Shown here one piece after another: positions 17,263 through 25,086 of a DNA stretch of 64,000 nucleotides. The notes under the pieces are model-generated. The model saw only the letters and a program-made list of their open reading frames with translations, was not told the DNA's origin and did no database searches. Position 1 is the first letter of the stretch. Every line of letters begins with the position of its first letter. Source of the stretch: Vallitalea maricola (GTDB lineage Bacteria; Bacillota; Clostridia; Lachnospirales; Vallitaleaceae); assembly GCF_036985595.1 (NCBI RefSeq), contig NZ_BTPU01000060.1:23860-87859 (forward strand), in the 5' to 3' direction. The position numbers and the translations under genes are program-made.

Positions 17263-18354
17263 ATGCAGATGACATGGAGATGGTATGGAGAAGGAAATGA
17301 CTCCATAACCTTAGACCATATTCGCCAGATTCCTGGAGTTACAGGAGCAGTTTGGTCTTTACATGATAAAGTGGCTGGTGAAGTATGGGAAACAGAAAGA
17401 ATCCAGGAAGTAGTAAGTCAAATAACTAGCAAGGGGTTAAGCCCAGCAGTTGTTGAAAGTGTAAATGTTCATGATGATATAAAGTTAGGTTTACCTAGCA
17501 GAGATAAGTATATTGATATTTATATTGATACTATCAAGAAACTATCCAAGGCAGGTGTGAAAGTTATATGTTATAATTTTATGCCTATATTTGATTGGAC
17601 TAGAACGGAATTATATAAGGAATTGCCAGATGGCTCTAATGCTCTGTTCTATGAGAAGAATGCTATTCAAAACGATCCTAAAAAAATGGCTCAGAAGATA
17701 CTAGATGGAGCAGGAGAATTCACTATGCCTGGTTGGGAGCCAGAACGTATGGCAAAATTAGACGATTTATTTAAAGCTTATGAAGGAATGACAGAAGATA
17801 TTTTGTTTGATAATTTAAAATATTTCCTTGAGCGTATCATTCCAGTATGTGAGGAATATGATGTGAAAATGGCTATTCATCCGGATGATCCACCATGGCC
17901 TATTTTTGGATTACCTCGTATTGTTAGAAGCAGAGAACATATTAAGAGATTTCTTGAATTAGTAGACAGTCCTTATAATGGATTGACTCTATGTACTGGT
18001 TCTCTAGGTCCTAACCTAGAAAATGATATACCAGGTATTATCCGTGAATTCCATGACCGAATACATTTTGCACATATACGTAATGTCAAAGTCTATAAAA
18101 ATGGAGATTTTATTGAAGTATCTCATAGAGGTAAAGATGGTAGTGTGGATATCTATGAAGTATTGAAGGCATATCATGATAATGATTTTGAAGGATACAT
18201 TCGTCCTGACCATGGTAGACATCTATGGGGTGAGGAAAAAGATTGTAGACCTGGTTACGGATTATATGATAGAGCTCTAGGTGTCATGTATATGTTAGGT
18301 GTATGGGATAGCCTTGATAAGAGAAAGGAGGAGCCTGATGTTAAAGTTAAATAG
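17263..18354 (+). CDS. uxuA: D-mannonate dehydratase
   Basis: Metal-dependent dehydratase of 363 residues converting D-mannonate to 2-keto-3-deoxy-D-gluconate in glucuronate catabolism. The TIM-barrel family motifs are visible: MTWRWYG and VWSLHD at the N terminus, MAIHPDDPPWPIFGLPRI, LCTGSLGPN, HFAHIRNVK and RPDHGRHLWGE. The conserved His, Cys and Asp in these blocks are the metal and catalytic ligands of UxuA. AGGAGG at 17251-17256 selects ATG 17263 over an in-frame TTG 21 bases upstream. Length equals that of Bacillus UxuA. It overlaps uxuB by 17 bases. No uxaC isomerase or kdgK/kdgA is present in the window. Confidence 0.95.
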   Translation: MQMTWRWYGEGNDSITLDHIRQIPGVTGAVWSLHDKVAGEVWETERIQEVVSQITSKGLSPAVVESVNVHDDIKLGLPSRDKYIDIYIDTIKKLSKAGVKVICYNFMPIFDWTRTELYKELPDGSNALFYEKNAIQNDPKKMAQKILDGAGEFTMPGWEPERMAKLDDLFKAYEGMTEDILFDNLKYFLERIIPVCEEYDVKMAIHPDDPPWPIFGLPRIVRSREHIKRFLELVDSPYNGLTLCTGSLGPNLENDIPGIIREFHDRIHFAHIRNVKVYKNGDFIEVSHRGKDGSVDIYEVLKAYHDNDFEGYIRPDHGRHLWGEEKDCRPGYGLYDRALGVMYMLGVWDSLDKRKEEPDVKVK

Positions 18355-19945
18355 AGAAAGCATAGAGAATAAATCAGCATGGGAAGCAATAGGTGTAGAA
18401 TTACCAGAGTTTGATTACAACATTGTTTTACATAAAACAAAAGAAGAACCTAAGTGGGTACATTTTGGAGCTGGTAATATATTTAGAGGATTCATCGCTA
18501 ATGCTAATCAAAAATTACTTAACTCAGGAAAAGCAGATACAGGAATAGTAGCTGTGGAATCCTTTGATTTTGAAGTAATGGACAAAGTATATGAGCCTTA
18601 TGATAATCTAACATTATTAGTATTAATGAATGCTAATGGTGATTTTAATAAAAAGGTTATTGGCAGCATAGTTGAAGGAATAACAACAGATAAAAGCAGG
18701 ACTTCTGACAATGAAAGATTAGTCAGTATATTTGAGAATCCAAGCTTACAAATGGTAAGTTTCACTATAACTGAAAAGGGATATTCCTTAACAGATGCTT
18801 CTGGTAACTTTATGTCAGTTATACAAAAAGACATAGAAAATGGACCCAAAAACCCTCTTCATACTATGAGTATCATTACTTCATTAGCATACCGGAGATA
18901 TCAAAAGGGTAAATTCCCAATGACATTTGTCAGTATGGATAACTGTTCTCATAATGGAGATAAATTAAAACAGGCAGTAATAACAATAGCAAAAGAATGG
19001 TTAGGAAAAGGTTTCGTTGAAGAAGATTTCATCAAGTATCTTGAAGATGAAAATAAAATAACATTCCCATTATCAATGATTGATAAAATAACTCCAAGAC
19101 CATCAGAAACAGTAAAAGAAGCCTTATGTAATGAAGGAATAGAAGATATGGCTGTAATTATTACATCAAAGAATTCTTATATGGCACCATTTGTCAATGC
19201 TGAAGTAAGCGAATATCTTGTTATAGAAGATAAGTTCACCAATGGCAGACCAATGCTTGAAGAAGCAGGAATCATATTTACTGATAGAGAGACAGTCAAT
19301 AAGGTAGAAACTATGAAAGTAACAACTTGTCTTAATCCTTTGCACACTGCTTTAGCGGTATCAGGATGTTTGCTTGGACATACTTTGATAGCTGATGAAA
19401 TGAAAGATGAGACCTTGAAAAAATTTGTTACAACTATTGGATATGAAGAAGGGTTAAAAGTTGTTGTTGACCCAGGAATCGTTAATCCAAAAGCCTTTTT
19501 GGATGAAGTAGTGAACGAAAGGTTCGCTAATCCTTTTATACCAGATACTCCTCAAAGGATTGCTACAGATACATCACAGAAAATGGGTATCAGATTTGGT
19601 GAAACAATAAAATCTTATGTAAAAAGAGATGATCTTAATCCAGAGGATTTAGTAGCTATTCCATTGGCTATTGCAACTTGGTGTAGATATCTGTTAGGTG
19701 TTGATGATAACGGCAAGGAATTTATTCTTAGTCCTGACCCATTAATTGATGATTTACAAGCCTTAGTAGAAGGAATTAAGCTAGGAGATACCTCAGCAGA
19801 CATTAGTGGTATTCTATCCAATAAAAAGATATTTGGTATTGATTTATATGAGGTGAATCTAGGTAAGAAGATTGAAGGTATGTTTATGGAAATGATTAAA
19901 GGTACTGGAGCTGTACGTAGTACATTACAAAAATATGTTGGTTAA
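18338..19945 (+). CDS. uxuB: D-mannonate oxidoreductase (fructuronate reductase)
   Basis: NAD-dependent reductase of 535 residues interconverting D-fructuronate and D-mannonate, the step before UxuA. Mannitol-dehydrogenase-family features are clear: the N-terminal nucleotide-binding start WVHFGAGNIFRGF, then SMDNCSHNGDKL and ITPRPS. The C-terminal helical domain holds the catalytic-lysine region (KNSYMAPFVNAE). AAAGGAGGAG before ATG 18338 and the overlap with uxuA indicate translational coupling. An in-frame upstream ATG at 18299 lies inside uxuA and lacks a ribosome site. Confidence 0.95.
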   Translation: MLKLNRESIENKSAWEAIGVELPEFDYNIVLHKTKEEPKWVHFGAGNIFRGFIANANQKLLNSGKADTGIVAVESFDFEVMDKVYEPYDNLTLLVLMNANGDFNKKVIGSIVEGITTDKSRTSDNERLVSIFENPSLQMVSFTITEKGYSLTDASGNFMSVIQKDIENGPKNPLHTMSIITSLAYRRYQKGKFPMTFVSMDNCSHNGDKLKQAVITIAKEWLGKGFVEEDFIKYLEDENKITFPLSMIDKITPRPSETVKEALCNEGIEDMAVIITSKNSYMAPFVNAEVSEYLVIEDKFTNGRPMLEEAGIIFTDRETVNKVETMKVTTCLNPLHTALAVSGCLLGHTLIADEMKDETLKKFVTTIGYEEGLKVVVDPGIVNPKAFLDEVVNERFANPFIPDTPQRIATDTSQKMGIRFGETIKSYVKRDDLNPEDLVAIPLAIATWCRYLLGVDDNGKEFILSPDPLIDDLQALVEGIKLGDTSADISGILSNKKIFGIDLYEVNLGKKIEGMFMEMIKGTGAVRSTLQKYVG

Positions 19946-19967
19946 GAGATAATAGAAATTAATGAAA

Positions 19968-20002
19968 CTGAGACATGAGTATGTAGATGTCTCGGTTTTT
20001 TT
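19968..20002 (+). terminator. terminator of uxuAB
   Basis: Stem CTGAGACAT / ATGTCTCGG with a 10-base loop, followed by TTTTTTT. Confidence 0.85.
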
Positions 20003-20118
20003 ATGTATTTTATTAGGAACTATTAGTATATCAACTACTTATTATTGCTTTTACTATACAACCATTATTGATATAAAAACTACTTAATCATAATAAAATT
20101 GTAGATTTTTATGTAGAG

Positions 20119-20145
20119 ATTAATTCATTATTGTGATGGATTAAT
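20119..20145 (+). promoter_or_regulatory. inverted repeat upstream of the esterase gene
   Basis: ATTAATTCAT and ATGGATTAAT (9 of 10 complementary) are separated by 7 bases in the promoter region of the esterase. It has operator-like geometry, but no regulator is known for it. Confidence 0.3.
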
Positions 20146-20208
20146 ACATGATAATCTGATAAAATAAAGTCATATAATTTAGAATAAATACGAATAGGAG
20201 ATAATAAT

Positions 20209-21006
20209 ATGGCACTAATTGAATGTAATTTTACTTCCAAAGTACTCGACTTAACAACTGAATTAATAGCTATTCTACCAGAAAAAAGCATAGGGTCCAA
20301 TAAGAAATATCCAGTACTCTATCTACTACATGGCTTATCTGGAGGACATAAAGACTGGCAGAGAAGGACCTTGATCGAAAATTATGTCAGAGATAAAGAA
20401 TTAGTAATTATAATGCCAAATGTTCATAGAAGTTTTTACACAGATATGAAGAATGGTTATAAATATTTTACCTTTGTAAGTGAAGAACTCCCTGCTGTCG
20501 CTAAAGAATTCTTTCCTATCTCAGATAAAAGACAGGATACATTCGTAGCAGGATTATCAATGGGTGGATTCGGTGCAATGAAACTTGCTCTTAATCATCC
20601 TGAAAAATTCAGTAAAGCAGCTAGTCTATCCGGTGCACTAGGAATGCTTAATAATATGGAAAAAATGGAGGAATACATTAAAACCAATGAAGAAAACCCT
20701 GTACCAGATAATATTTCTTTTCAGATAGAGGAAGTAAGGAATATATTCGGCAGTTATGAAGAGATGAAAGATAGTTGCAATGACTTATTTTACGTTATGG
20801 ATAAGAATATAGCTGAAGGCAAGGAGATGCCAGACTTATATCAATGCTGTGGTACAGAGGATTTCTTATATGAAGATAATATCAATTTTAGAGATTATGC
20901 CAAATCAAAGGGATTGAATCTTACCTATGAAGAATGTCCTGGTGAGCATACATGGGATTTCTGGAATAAGATGATTGAACATGTTATTGAATGGTTAGAT
21001 ATTTAA
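20209..21006 (+). CDS. esterase D/tributyrin-esterase-like alpha/beta hydrolase
   Basis: Cytoplasmic serine esterase of 265 residues. The alpha/beta-hydrolase landmarks are the oxyanion segment LLHGLSGGHKDW and the nucleophile elbow GLSMGG with Ser117. The acid is Asp218 in CGTEDFLY and the catalytic histidine is His247 in GEHTWDFW. These match the EstA/S-formylglutathione-hydrolase-like putative esterase family, which includes acetyl-xylan and feruloyl esterases. No signal peptide is present, so it acts on imported or internal esters, for example short acyl groups on sugars. A terminator precedes it and a separate transcript is likely. Confidence 0.85.
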   Translation: MALIECNFTSKVLDLTTELIAILPEKSIGSNKKYPVLYLLHGLSGGHKDWQRRTLIENYVRDKELVIIMPNVHRSFYTDMKNGYKYFTFVSEELPAVAKEFFPISDKRQDTFVAGLSMGGFGAMKLALNHPEKFSKAASLSGALGMLNNMEKMEEYIKTNEENPVPDNISFQIEEVRNIFGSYEEMKDSCNDLFYVMDKNIAEGKEMPDLYQCCGTEDFLYEDNINFRDYAKSKGLNLTYEECPGEHTWDFWNKMIEHVIEWLDI

Positions 21007-21053
21007 TAGATTATACAATAAGGATTAATAATAACTAATCAGGGGGAATTTTG

Positions 21054-22016
21054 ATGAAGTCTTTACAAGAGTATAGAAATTTTTATAATGATAGGTTAAA
21101 ACCTAAGTTGGATGATATTGAAAAACAAAGAACTGAAATAAGAAGTAAGAGGAATAGAGCTTTGATTATCTATTTTTCCATAGCTGCAATAATAGCTATA
21201 ATTATTATATCGTCCACAAGATCACCATTTGCAATATTCATTATATTTGGGCTGATTATCATTGGATTAATGATTGTTTCTAGTTTCAGTGGTAATTTTA
21301 ATAAGATATTCAAGACAGAGATAATCAATGAAGTTATCAAGTTCTTTGGAGAAGATTTAACTTATACACCAAAAGAGCATATAACAGAAAGAGAATATAA
21401 ACAATCCAATCTTTATGGAAGTTATGACAGATATAATGGAGAAGATTTGATTTCTGGAACTATATTTGTAACAGATGAAGATGAGAAAAATGGAAATGGC
21501 ATTAATGTAAGGATGTCTGAACTACATACTGAAGATAGACATACAGACAGCGAAGGTAAAACACATTATTCAACTATATTCAAAGGCGTTTTTATGATAG
21601 TTGATTTTAATAAATCATTCAAGAGTTCAACATATGTACTAAAAGACAGTGGCATATTGAATTGCATAGGAGGAAAATCTGGAACTAGTAGAGTCAAGCT
21701 GGAAGATGTAGAGTTTGAAAAAGAATTTGAAGTATACAGTGAAGATCAGATTGAAGCAAGATACATATTAACACCTAGTTTTATGGAAAAACTTAAAAGA
21801 TTAAAAGATAAAGCAGATGGAGAAATGAGAATTGCTTTTAGGAATAATCAAATGTATTTAACTATATATACTTATGACAACCTACTAGAAGCAAGCCTTG
21901 GACAGTCACTAGAAAAATTTGAGGATTTGGCAGTATACTATGAACAATTGAATTTTTATTTTAGCATTATTGAGGATTTGAGTCTTAATAATAATATATG
22001 GAATAAAGATTATTAA
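21054..22016 (+). CDS. DUF3137 membrane protein
   Basis: Protein of 320 residues. It has a charged N-terminal helix, two adjacent hydrophobic spans (about 41-60 and 64-85) and a long soluble domain resembling the DUF3137 family (ITEREYKQSNLYG, SGTIFVTDEDE, VFMIVDFNKSF). I start it at ATG 21054, 8 bases after AGGGGG; the TTG at 21051 is one codon earlier. DUF3137 genes commonly sit beside lemA, as here. The function is unknown; a membrane or envelope stress role is only suggested by the pairing. Confidence 0.75.
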   Translation: MKSLQEYRNFYNDRLKPKLDDIEKQRTEIRSKRNRALIIYFSIAAIIAIIIISSTRSPFAIFIIFGLIIIGLMIVSSFSGNFNKIFKTEIINEVIKFFGEDLTYTPKEHITEREYKQSNLYGSYDRYNGEDLISGTIFVTDEDEKNGNGINVRMSELHTEDRHTDSEGKTHYSTIFKGVFMIVDFNKSFKSSTYVLKDSGILNCIGGKSGTSRVKLEDVEFEKEFEVYSEDQIEARYILTPSFMEKLKRLKDKADGEMRIAFRNNQMYLTIYTYDNLLEASLGQSLEKFEDLAVYYEQLNFYFSIIEDLSLNNNIWNKDY

Positions 22017-22101
22017 GAGATTTATCTAAGGTATCGTGGTAAGTGGATAATTAAGTAAGTATAGAGGTGTTCTATACTAGAAAAATTAAGGAGAGATGAG
22101 A

Positions 22102-22653
22102 ATGATTTATGTAGTTATTGGAGTTGTACTAGTATTTTTGATTGGTATTATGATGTATAACAGTATCGTTAGAAAGAAGAATCAAATAAAGAATGCTTTT
22201 GCAGGGATTGATGTTCAACTAAAAAAACGTTATGATTTGATTCCTAATCTTGTAGCAACTGTTAAAGAGTATATGCAGCATGAAAAAGAGTTATTGAATC
22301 GTATTACAGAGTTGAGGACTAAGGCAAGTAGTCCTAATCTAAGTAATAATGAGAAATTACAATTAGACCAACAGACTAACTCAGCAATGAAAGAATTCAA
22401 TGTAGCAGTGGAAAATTATCCAGACCTAAAAGCTAATACTAACTTTGTTAATTTACAAAGAACTCTTTTTGAAGTAGAAGAGCAGTTATCTGCGGCTAGA
22501 AGATTCTATAACTCAGCAGTAACTGATTATAATAATAGTATCATGACTTTCCCTAGTAATGTAATTGCTTCTATTGGTGGTTTTAAGAGTGAAGAAGTAT
22601 TCAGTATTAGTAGTGAAGAGAGAGAAAATGTTAGTGTGAAGGATTTGTTTTGA
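22102..22653 (+). CDS. lemA: LemA family membrane protein
   Basis: Protein of 183 residues with an N-terminal membrane span (about 2-20) and the classical LemA signature KNAFAGIDVQLKKRYDLIPNLVATVKEY near residues 30-60. A helical bundle follows, ending ARRFYNSAVTDYNN and FPSNVIAS. Such proteins are membrane-anchored four-helix bundles of unclear role. AAGGAG at 22088-22093 fits ATG 22102 better than ATG 22096, which is too close. It probably forms one transcript with the DUF3137 gene, closed by the terminator at 22702. Confidence 0.92.
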   Translation: MIYVVIGVVLVFLIGIMMYNSIVRKKNQIKNAFAGIDVQLKKRYDLIPNLVATVKEYMQHEKELLNRITELRTKASSPNLSNNEKLQLDQQTNSAMKEFNVAVENYPDLKANTNFVNLQRTLFEVEEQLSAARRFYNSAVTDYNNSIMTFPSNVIASIGGFKSEEVFSISSEERENVSVKDLF

Positions 22654-22701
22654 TAAGGGAATAAAGATGGAATAATAATGTCGTGTTATGGTGTGATTTA
22701 A

Positions 22702-22745
22702 CTAAACGGTACAATGGATTAATATTGTACAGTTTAGTTTTTTTG
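22702..22745 (+). terminator. terminator after lemA
   Basis: Stem CTAAACGGTACAAT / ATTGTACAGTTTAG followed by eight T (22738-22745). The last stretch before the phage-like cassette (22746-22911) contains only short TCGTGTT repeats and no gene. Confidence 0.85.
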
Positions 22746-22911
22746 TTGTATTAATCTGGTTTAGAGCTATTGTTTATAATTTGGAAAACGTGTCGTGTTA
22801 ATGTCGTGTTGCATGATGTTATTATTAATTCAAGCAAAACATGTTTTTGATAGTAATTAATACGTACGTTATTGAATTATAAAATATTAAACAATTTAGG
22901 AGGTATCAACA

Positions 22912-23322
22912 ATGCCACAATATACATCAAATATGGATTTGTATAAAGTAGATTTAGAAACAGATGGTAATTCCACATTTAATATTAAGACTATGTTGAA
23001 TGATAATTGGGATAAGATTGATAGTAAATATGATGAACAGGAGGGGAGGATAAGAGGAAATAGCGAGGTTGTTAATGAGGTTAAAGAGGATATAGGTGAT
23101 AAGAGTGAGTTAAAGACTGAGGAAAAGAGTAGTTTGGTTGGGGCGGTTAATGAGGTTAGTACGGGTATGGCTGATATTGCGAACGATGTAAGCGACAATA
23201 CTACTGCTTTAGCTACCAAAGAAAATATCCTAAATACTGACCAAAAGAGAAAGATTACCTTATCAACATCTAGTCCTAGTGGAGGTACTAATGGAGACAT
23301 ATGGATAAAATATAAAGCATAG
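22912..23322 (+). CDS. phage tail/head-fibre-like protein
   Basis: Acidic helical protein of 136 residues. The start (MPQYTSNMDLYKVD, then FNIKTMLNDNWDKID) is a segment common at the N terminus of phage fibre and minor structural proteins. It is followed by a coiled-coil-like region with the SLVGAVNEV motif repeated in many tail fibres, and the end (ITLSTSSPSGGTNGDIWIKYK) is also fibre-like. An AGGAGGTATC site precedes the ATG. It is the first gene of a four-gene cassette with no head, capsid, terminase or lysis genes around it. I infer a role in attaching or trimerising the glycine-rich tip encoded next. Confidence 0.7.
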   Translation: MPQYTSNMDLYKVDLETDGNSTFNIKTMLNDNWDKIDSKYDEQEGRIRGNSEVVNEVKEDIGDKSELKTEEKSSLVGAVNEVSTGMADIANDVSDNTTALATKENILNTDQKRKITLSTSSPSGGTNGDIWIKYKA

Positions 23323-23335
23323 GAGATGAAAATAA

Positions 23336-24157
23336 ATGAGTATTAGCGTAAACGTTGATGGTAGCAAAGAGATGAATAAGGGCTATGTTAATGTTAATGG
23401 TAGTTGGAAGGATATTGATAAGATATTTTGTAATATAAATGGTAATTGGAAAGAGGGGTATAAGAAAAGTCCAGATTCATTTATTCGTGTTTTTACATCA
23501 TCTCAAATCTGGAAAGTACCAGAAGGAGTTGAAAAAATTGATGTATTCATAGTTGGCGGTGGTGGAAATGGTAATACAGCAGAATACTATGGTAACGAGA
23601 ACCTTTACGCAAGCGGAGGCGGAGGCGGTTCAGGACATGTTGACTATATATTAGATTTTTCTTTAGAAACGTATTTTGAATCAGGTGTTTCCGTAACTAT
23701 TGGAGGTGGAGGCGGGGGGATTACCCGTTTTGGATCATTATCTGCAGGCGGTGGATATGGTGGCATTCAAAGGAGTGGTGGAAGTTCAGGAGGTTCAGGT
23801 GGAGGTGGAGGTGGAAATTCAAAGCACGTTCAAACTGAATATCGTTCTGGCGGTAATGGAGGTATTAATGGAGGTTCAGGTAAAGGTGGTTGGGGAAATA
23901 ATGGTGGTACAGGAAGTGGAATAAGTACCCTTTGCCCAATTAATAATGTTTACTATGCTGGAGGAGGCGGCGGTGGTACAGCAAATATAAATTATTCAAT
24001 AGGTACTGCTTCTCATGGTGGTGGAAATGGTGGATATTATACAGGAAAATCAGCAACTGCAAACACTGGAGGTGGTGGAGGTGGTTCTGGTAAAGACACG
24101 AAAGAAAGCGGATATGGAGGTAGCGGTGTTGTTATAATAAGATATAGAGAGGAGTAA
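23336..24157 (+). CDS. glycine-rich tail-tip/adhesin-like protein
   Basis: Protein of 273 residues. The first ~60 residues contain short repeats of the form VNGSW/INGNW-K, typical of phage baseplate or fibre attachment parts. From about residue 65 it starts a Gly_rich domain (FTSSQIWKVPEGVEKIDVFIVGGGG). It then becomes very glycine-rich with GGGGGG clusters, ending in GYGGSGVVIIRYRE, a signature of tail-fibre tip and receptor-binding domains with polyglycine-II sandwiches. It overlaps nothing and sits 13 bases after the preceding gene. Its base composition is visibly richer in G than its neighbours because of the glycine codons. No secretion signal is present. Confidence 0.75.
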   Translation: MSISVNVDGSKEMNKGYVNVNGSWKDIDKIFCNINGNWKEGYKKSPDSFIRVFTSSQIWKVPEGVEKIDVFIVGGGGNGNTAEYYGNENLYASGGGGGSGHVDYILDFSLETYFESGVSVTIGGGGGGITRFGSLSAGGGYGGIQRSGGSSGGSGGGGGGNSKHVQTEYRSGGNGGINGGSGKGGWGNNGGTGSGISTLCPINNVYYAGGGGGGTANINYSIGTASHGGGNGGYYTGKSATANTGGGGGGSGKDTKESGYGGSGVVIIRYREE

Positions 24158-24164
24158 GAGTATT

Positions 24165-24497
24165 ATGAGATATGCTTTAATCAAAAATAACATAATAGAA
24201 AATATTATTGTTGCAGATTATACAATGGCAAATATGATAGGTAATCAAGACGGATATGATGAAGTAATAAATTGTGATAATTATCCTGTAAGCGTTGAGG
24301 ATATATATGAAGATGGTTCTTTTTTGACATCAAAAGACTATGTAGATGAAGAGGGTAGAGTTTTAATTCCAAAAAGAACAGTAATTCAGAGAGATACAAC
24401 AAGTGAGGAAAAATACAGCATGTTAAAAGCAGAGAATACAAATATGCAAGAAATTATTGACCAATTATTAATTGATTGTTTAATGGGTGGTGAATAA
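24165..24497 (+). CDS. small phage-tail-associated protein
   Basis: Protein of 110 residues starting MRYALIKNNIIENIIVAD, a start seen in many small Firmicute prophage proteins encoded between tail fibre and XkdX genes. It has an acidic middle and a C-terminal coiled-coil-like helix (YSMLKAENTNMQEIIDQLLIDCLMGG). It begins 7 bases after the glycine-rich gene, so it is co-translated. The function is unknown; a chaperone or minor fibre component is plausible from its position. Confidence 0.65.
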   Translation: MRYALIKNNIIENIIVADYTMANMIGNQDGYDEVINCDNYPVSVEDIYEDGSFLTSKDYVDEEGRVLIPKRTVIQRDTTSEEKYSMLKAENTNMQEIIDQLLIDCLMGGE

Positions 24498-24498
24498 T

Positions 24499-24621
24499 TT
24501 GTTTGAGAGACTAAAAATATTGTATAAGAAAGATAAAGTTAATGAAGATGGATTAGCAAAAGCAGTAAATAAAAAATGGATTACACAGGAACAAAAAGAA
24601 CAAATAGTTAGTGCGTCATAG
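24499..24621 (+). CDS. XkdX-like small phage protein
   Basis: A 40-residue product read from a TTG start 1 base after the preceding stop. GGTGG lies at 24486-24491. The pattern (FERLKILY, a short linker, then WITQEQKEQIV) matches XkdX-family proteins of PBSX-like prophages, which are about 40-50 residues and end in a K-x-IT-x-EQ-Y/K-EI helix. It confirms the tail-module origin of the three genes before it. Confidence 0.65.
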   Translation: MFERLKILYKKDKVNEDGLAKAVNKKWITQEQKEQIVSAS

Positions 24622-24639
24622 GATACCATTACGCACTAA
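24608..24639. terminator. hairpin at the end of the tail-like cassette
   Basis: Nine-base perfect arms TTAGTGCGT / ACGCACTAA with a 14-base spacer overlap the XkdX stop. No T-run follows, so it may be a transcript-end stabiliser rather than a true terminator. Confidence 0.4.
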
Positions 24640-24648
24640 TAAACAAAA

Positions 24649-24870
24649 TTATCCATCATCATCATTTCCACCTTCATTACCATTTCCTTCTTTGGAAGGT
24701 GAAAATATAAAATGAATATAATGCTTAAAAGTTCCAAATATAGTTTTAGCTTCAGTATATGTATTGATTTTTTTGATCTTATCTAATTTAACAAGAGATA
24801 ATACTTTGTATATAATAAGAAGCATTAGAGCTAAATTCAATAATATTAATGGTGGTAAGTAACTTGTCAT
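24649..24870 (-). CDS. small single-pass membrane protein (hypothetical)
   Basis: Product of 73 residues. It has a strongly hydrophobic N terminus (about residues 5-28), a basic segment, and an acidic Gly/Asn/Asp tail ending GGNDDDG. AAGGTG lies 6 bases before ATG 24870. The layout (one span, then a charged tail) resembles small holin-like proteins, which would fit the adjacent tail genes, but the opposite orientation and lack of any motif leave this open. It could also be a chance frame. Confidence 0.4.
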   Translation of the reverse strand: MTSYLPPLILLNLALMLLIIYKVLSLVKLDKIKKINTYTEAKTIFGTFKHYIHFIFSPSKEGNGNEGGNDDDG

Positions 24871-25086
24871 ATTTATCACCTTTTTATATAAAAATTATAT
24901 TTATAAGAGTATATGTCCAAATATACAAGCTTAGAACAAAAATATAAGAAAAAAATAACATAATAGTAAATATGTAATTGAAATACAGGGATTAAAGTGA
25001 TATTATATTGGTTATATATTGTATAAAATATATAACTAATAATAATGAATTATTATAATTATACACAATAAGAGAGGTAGAAAAAG

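Noticed and set aside
22660..22911. TCGTGTT repeats near 22680 and 22790 as a phage attachment site
   Set aside because: Only three short copies, no second copy on the far side of the tail-like cassette, and no integrase.
22896..23300. 134-residue frame antisense to the fibre-like gene
   Set aside because: Ser/Leu-rich composition that mirrors the sense codons, with no ribosome site; the sense frame has a good AGGAGG site and family motifs.
23560..24130. G-rich repeats (GGAGGTGG) as a possible minisatellite or G-quadruplex regulatory region
   Set aside because: They are the glycine codons of a tail-tip-like protein with fold-typical start and end motifs; the frame is open throughout.
24649..24870. 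Firm assignment of the small minus-strand membrane frame as a holin
   Set aside because: One span and a charged tail are compatible, but orientation is opposite to the tail genes and no family motif is visible; listed only as hypothetical.
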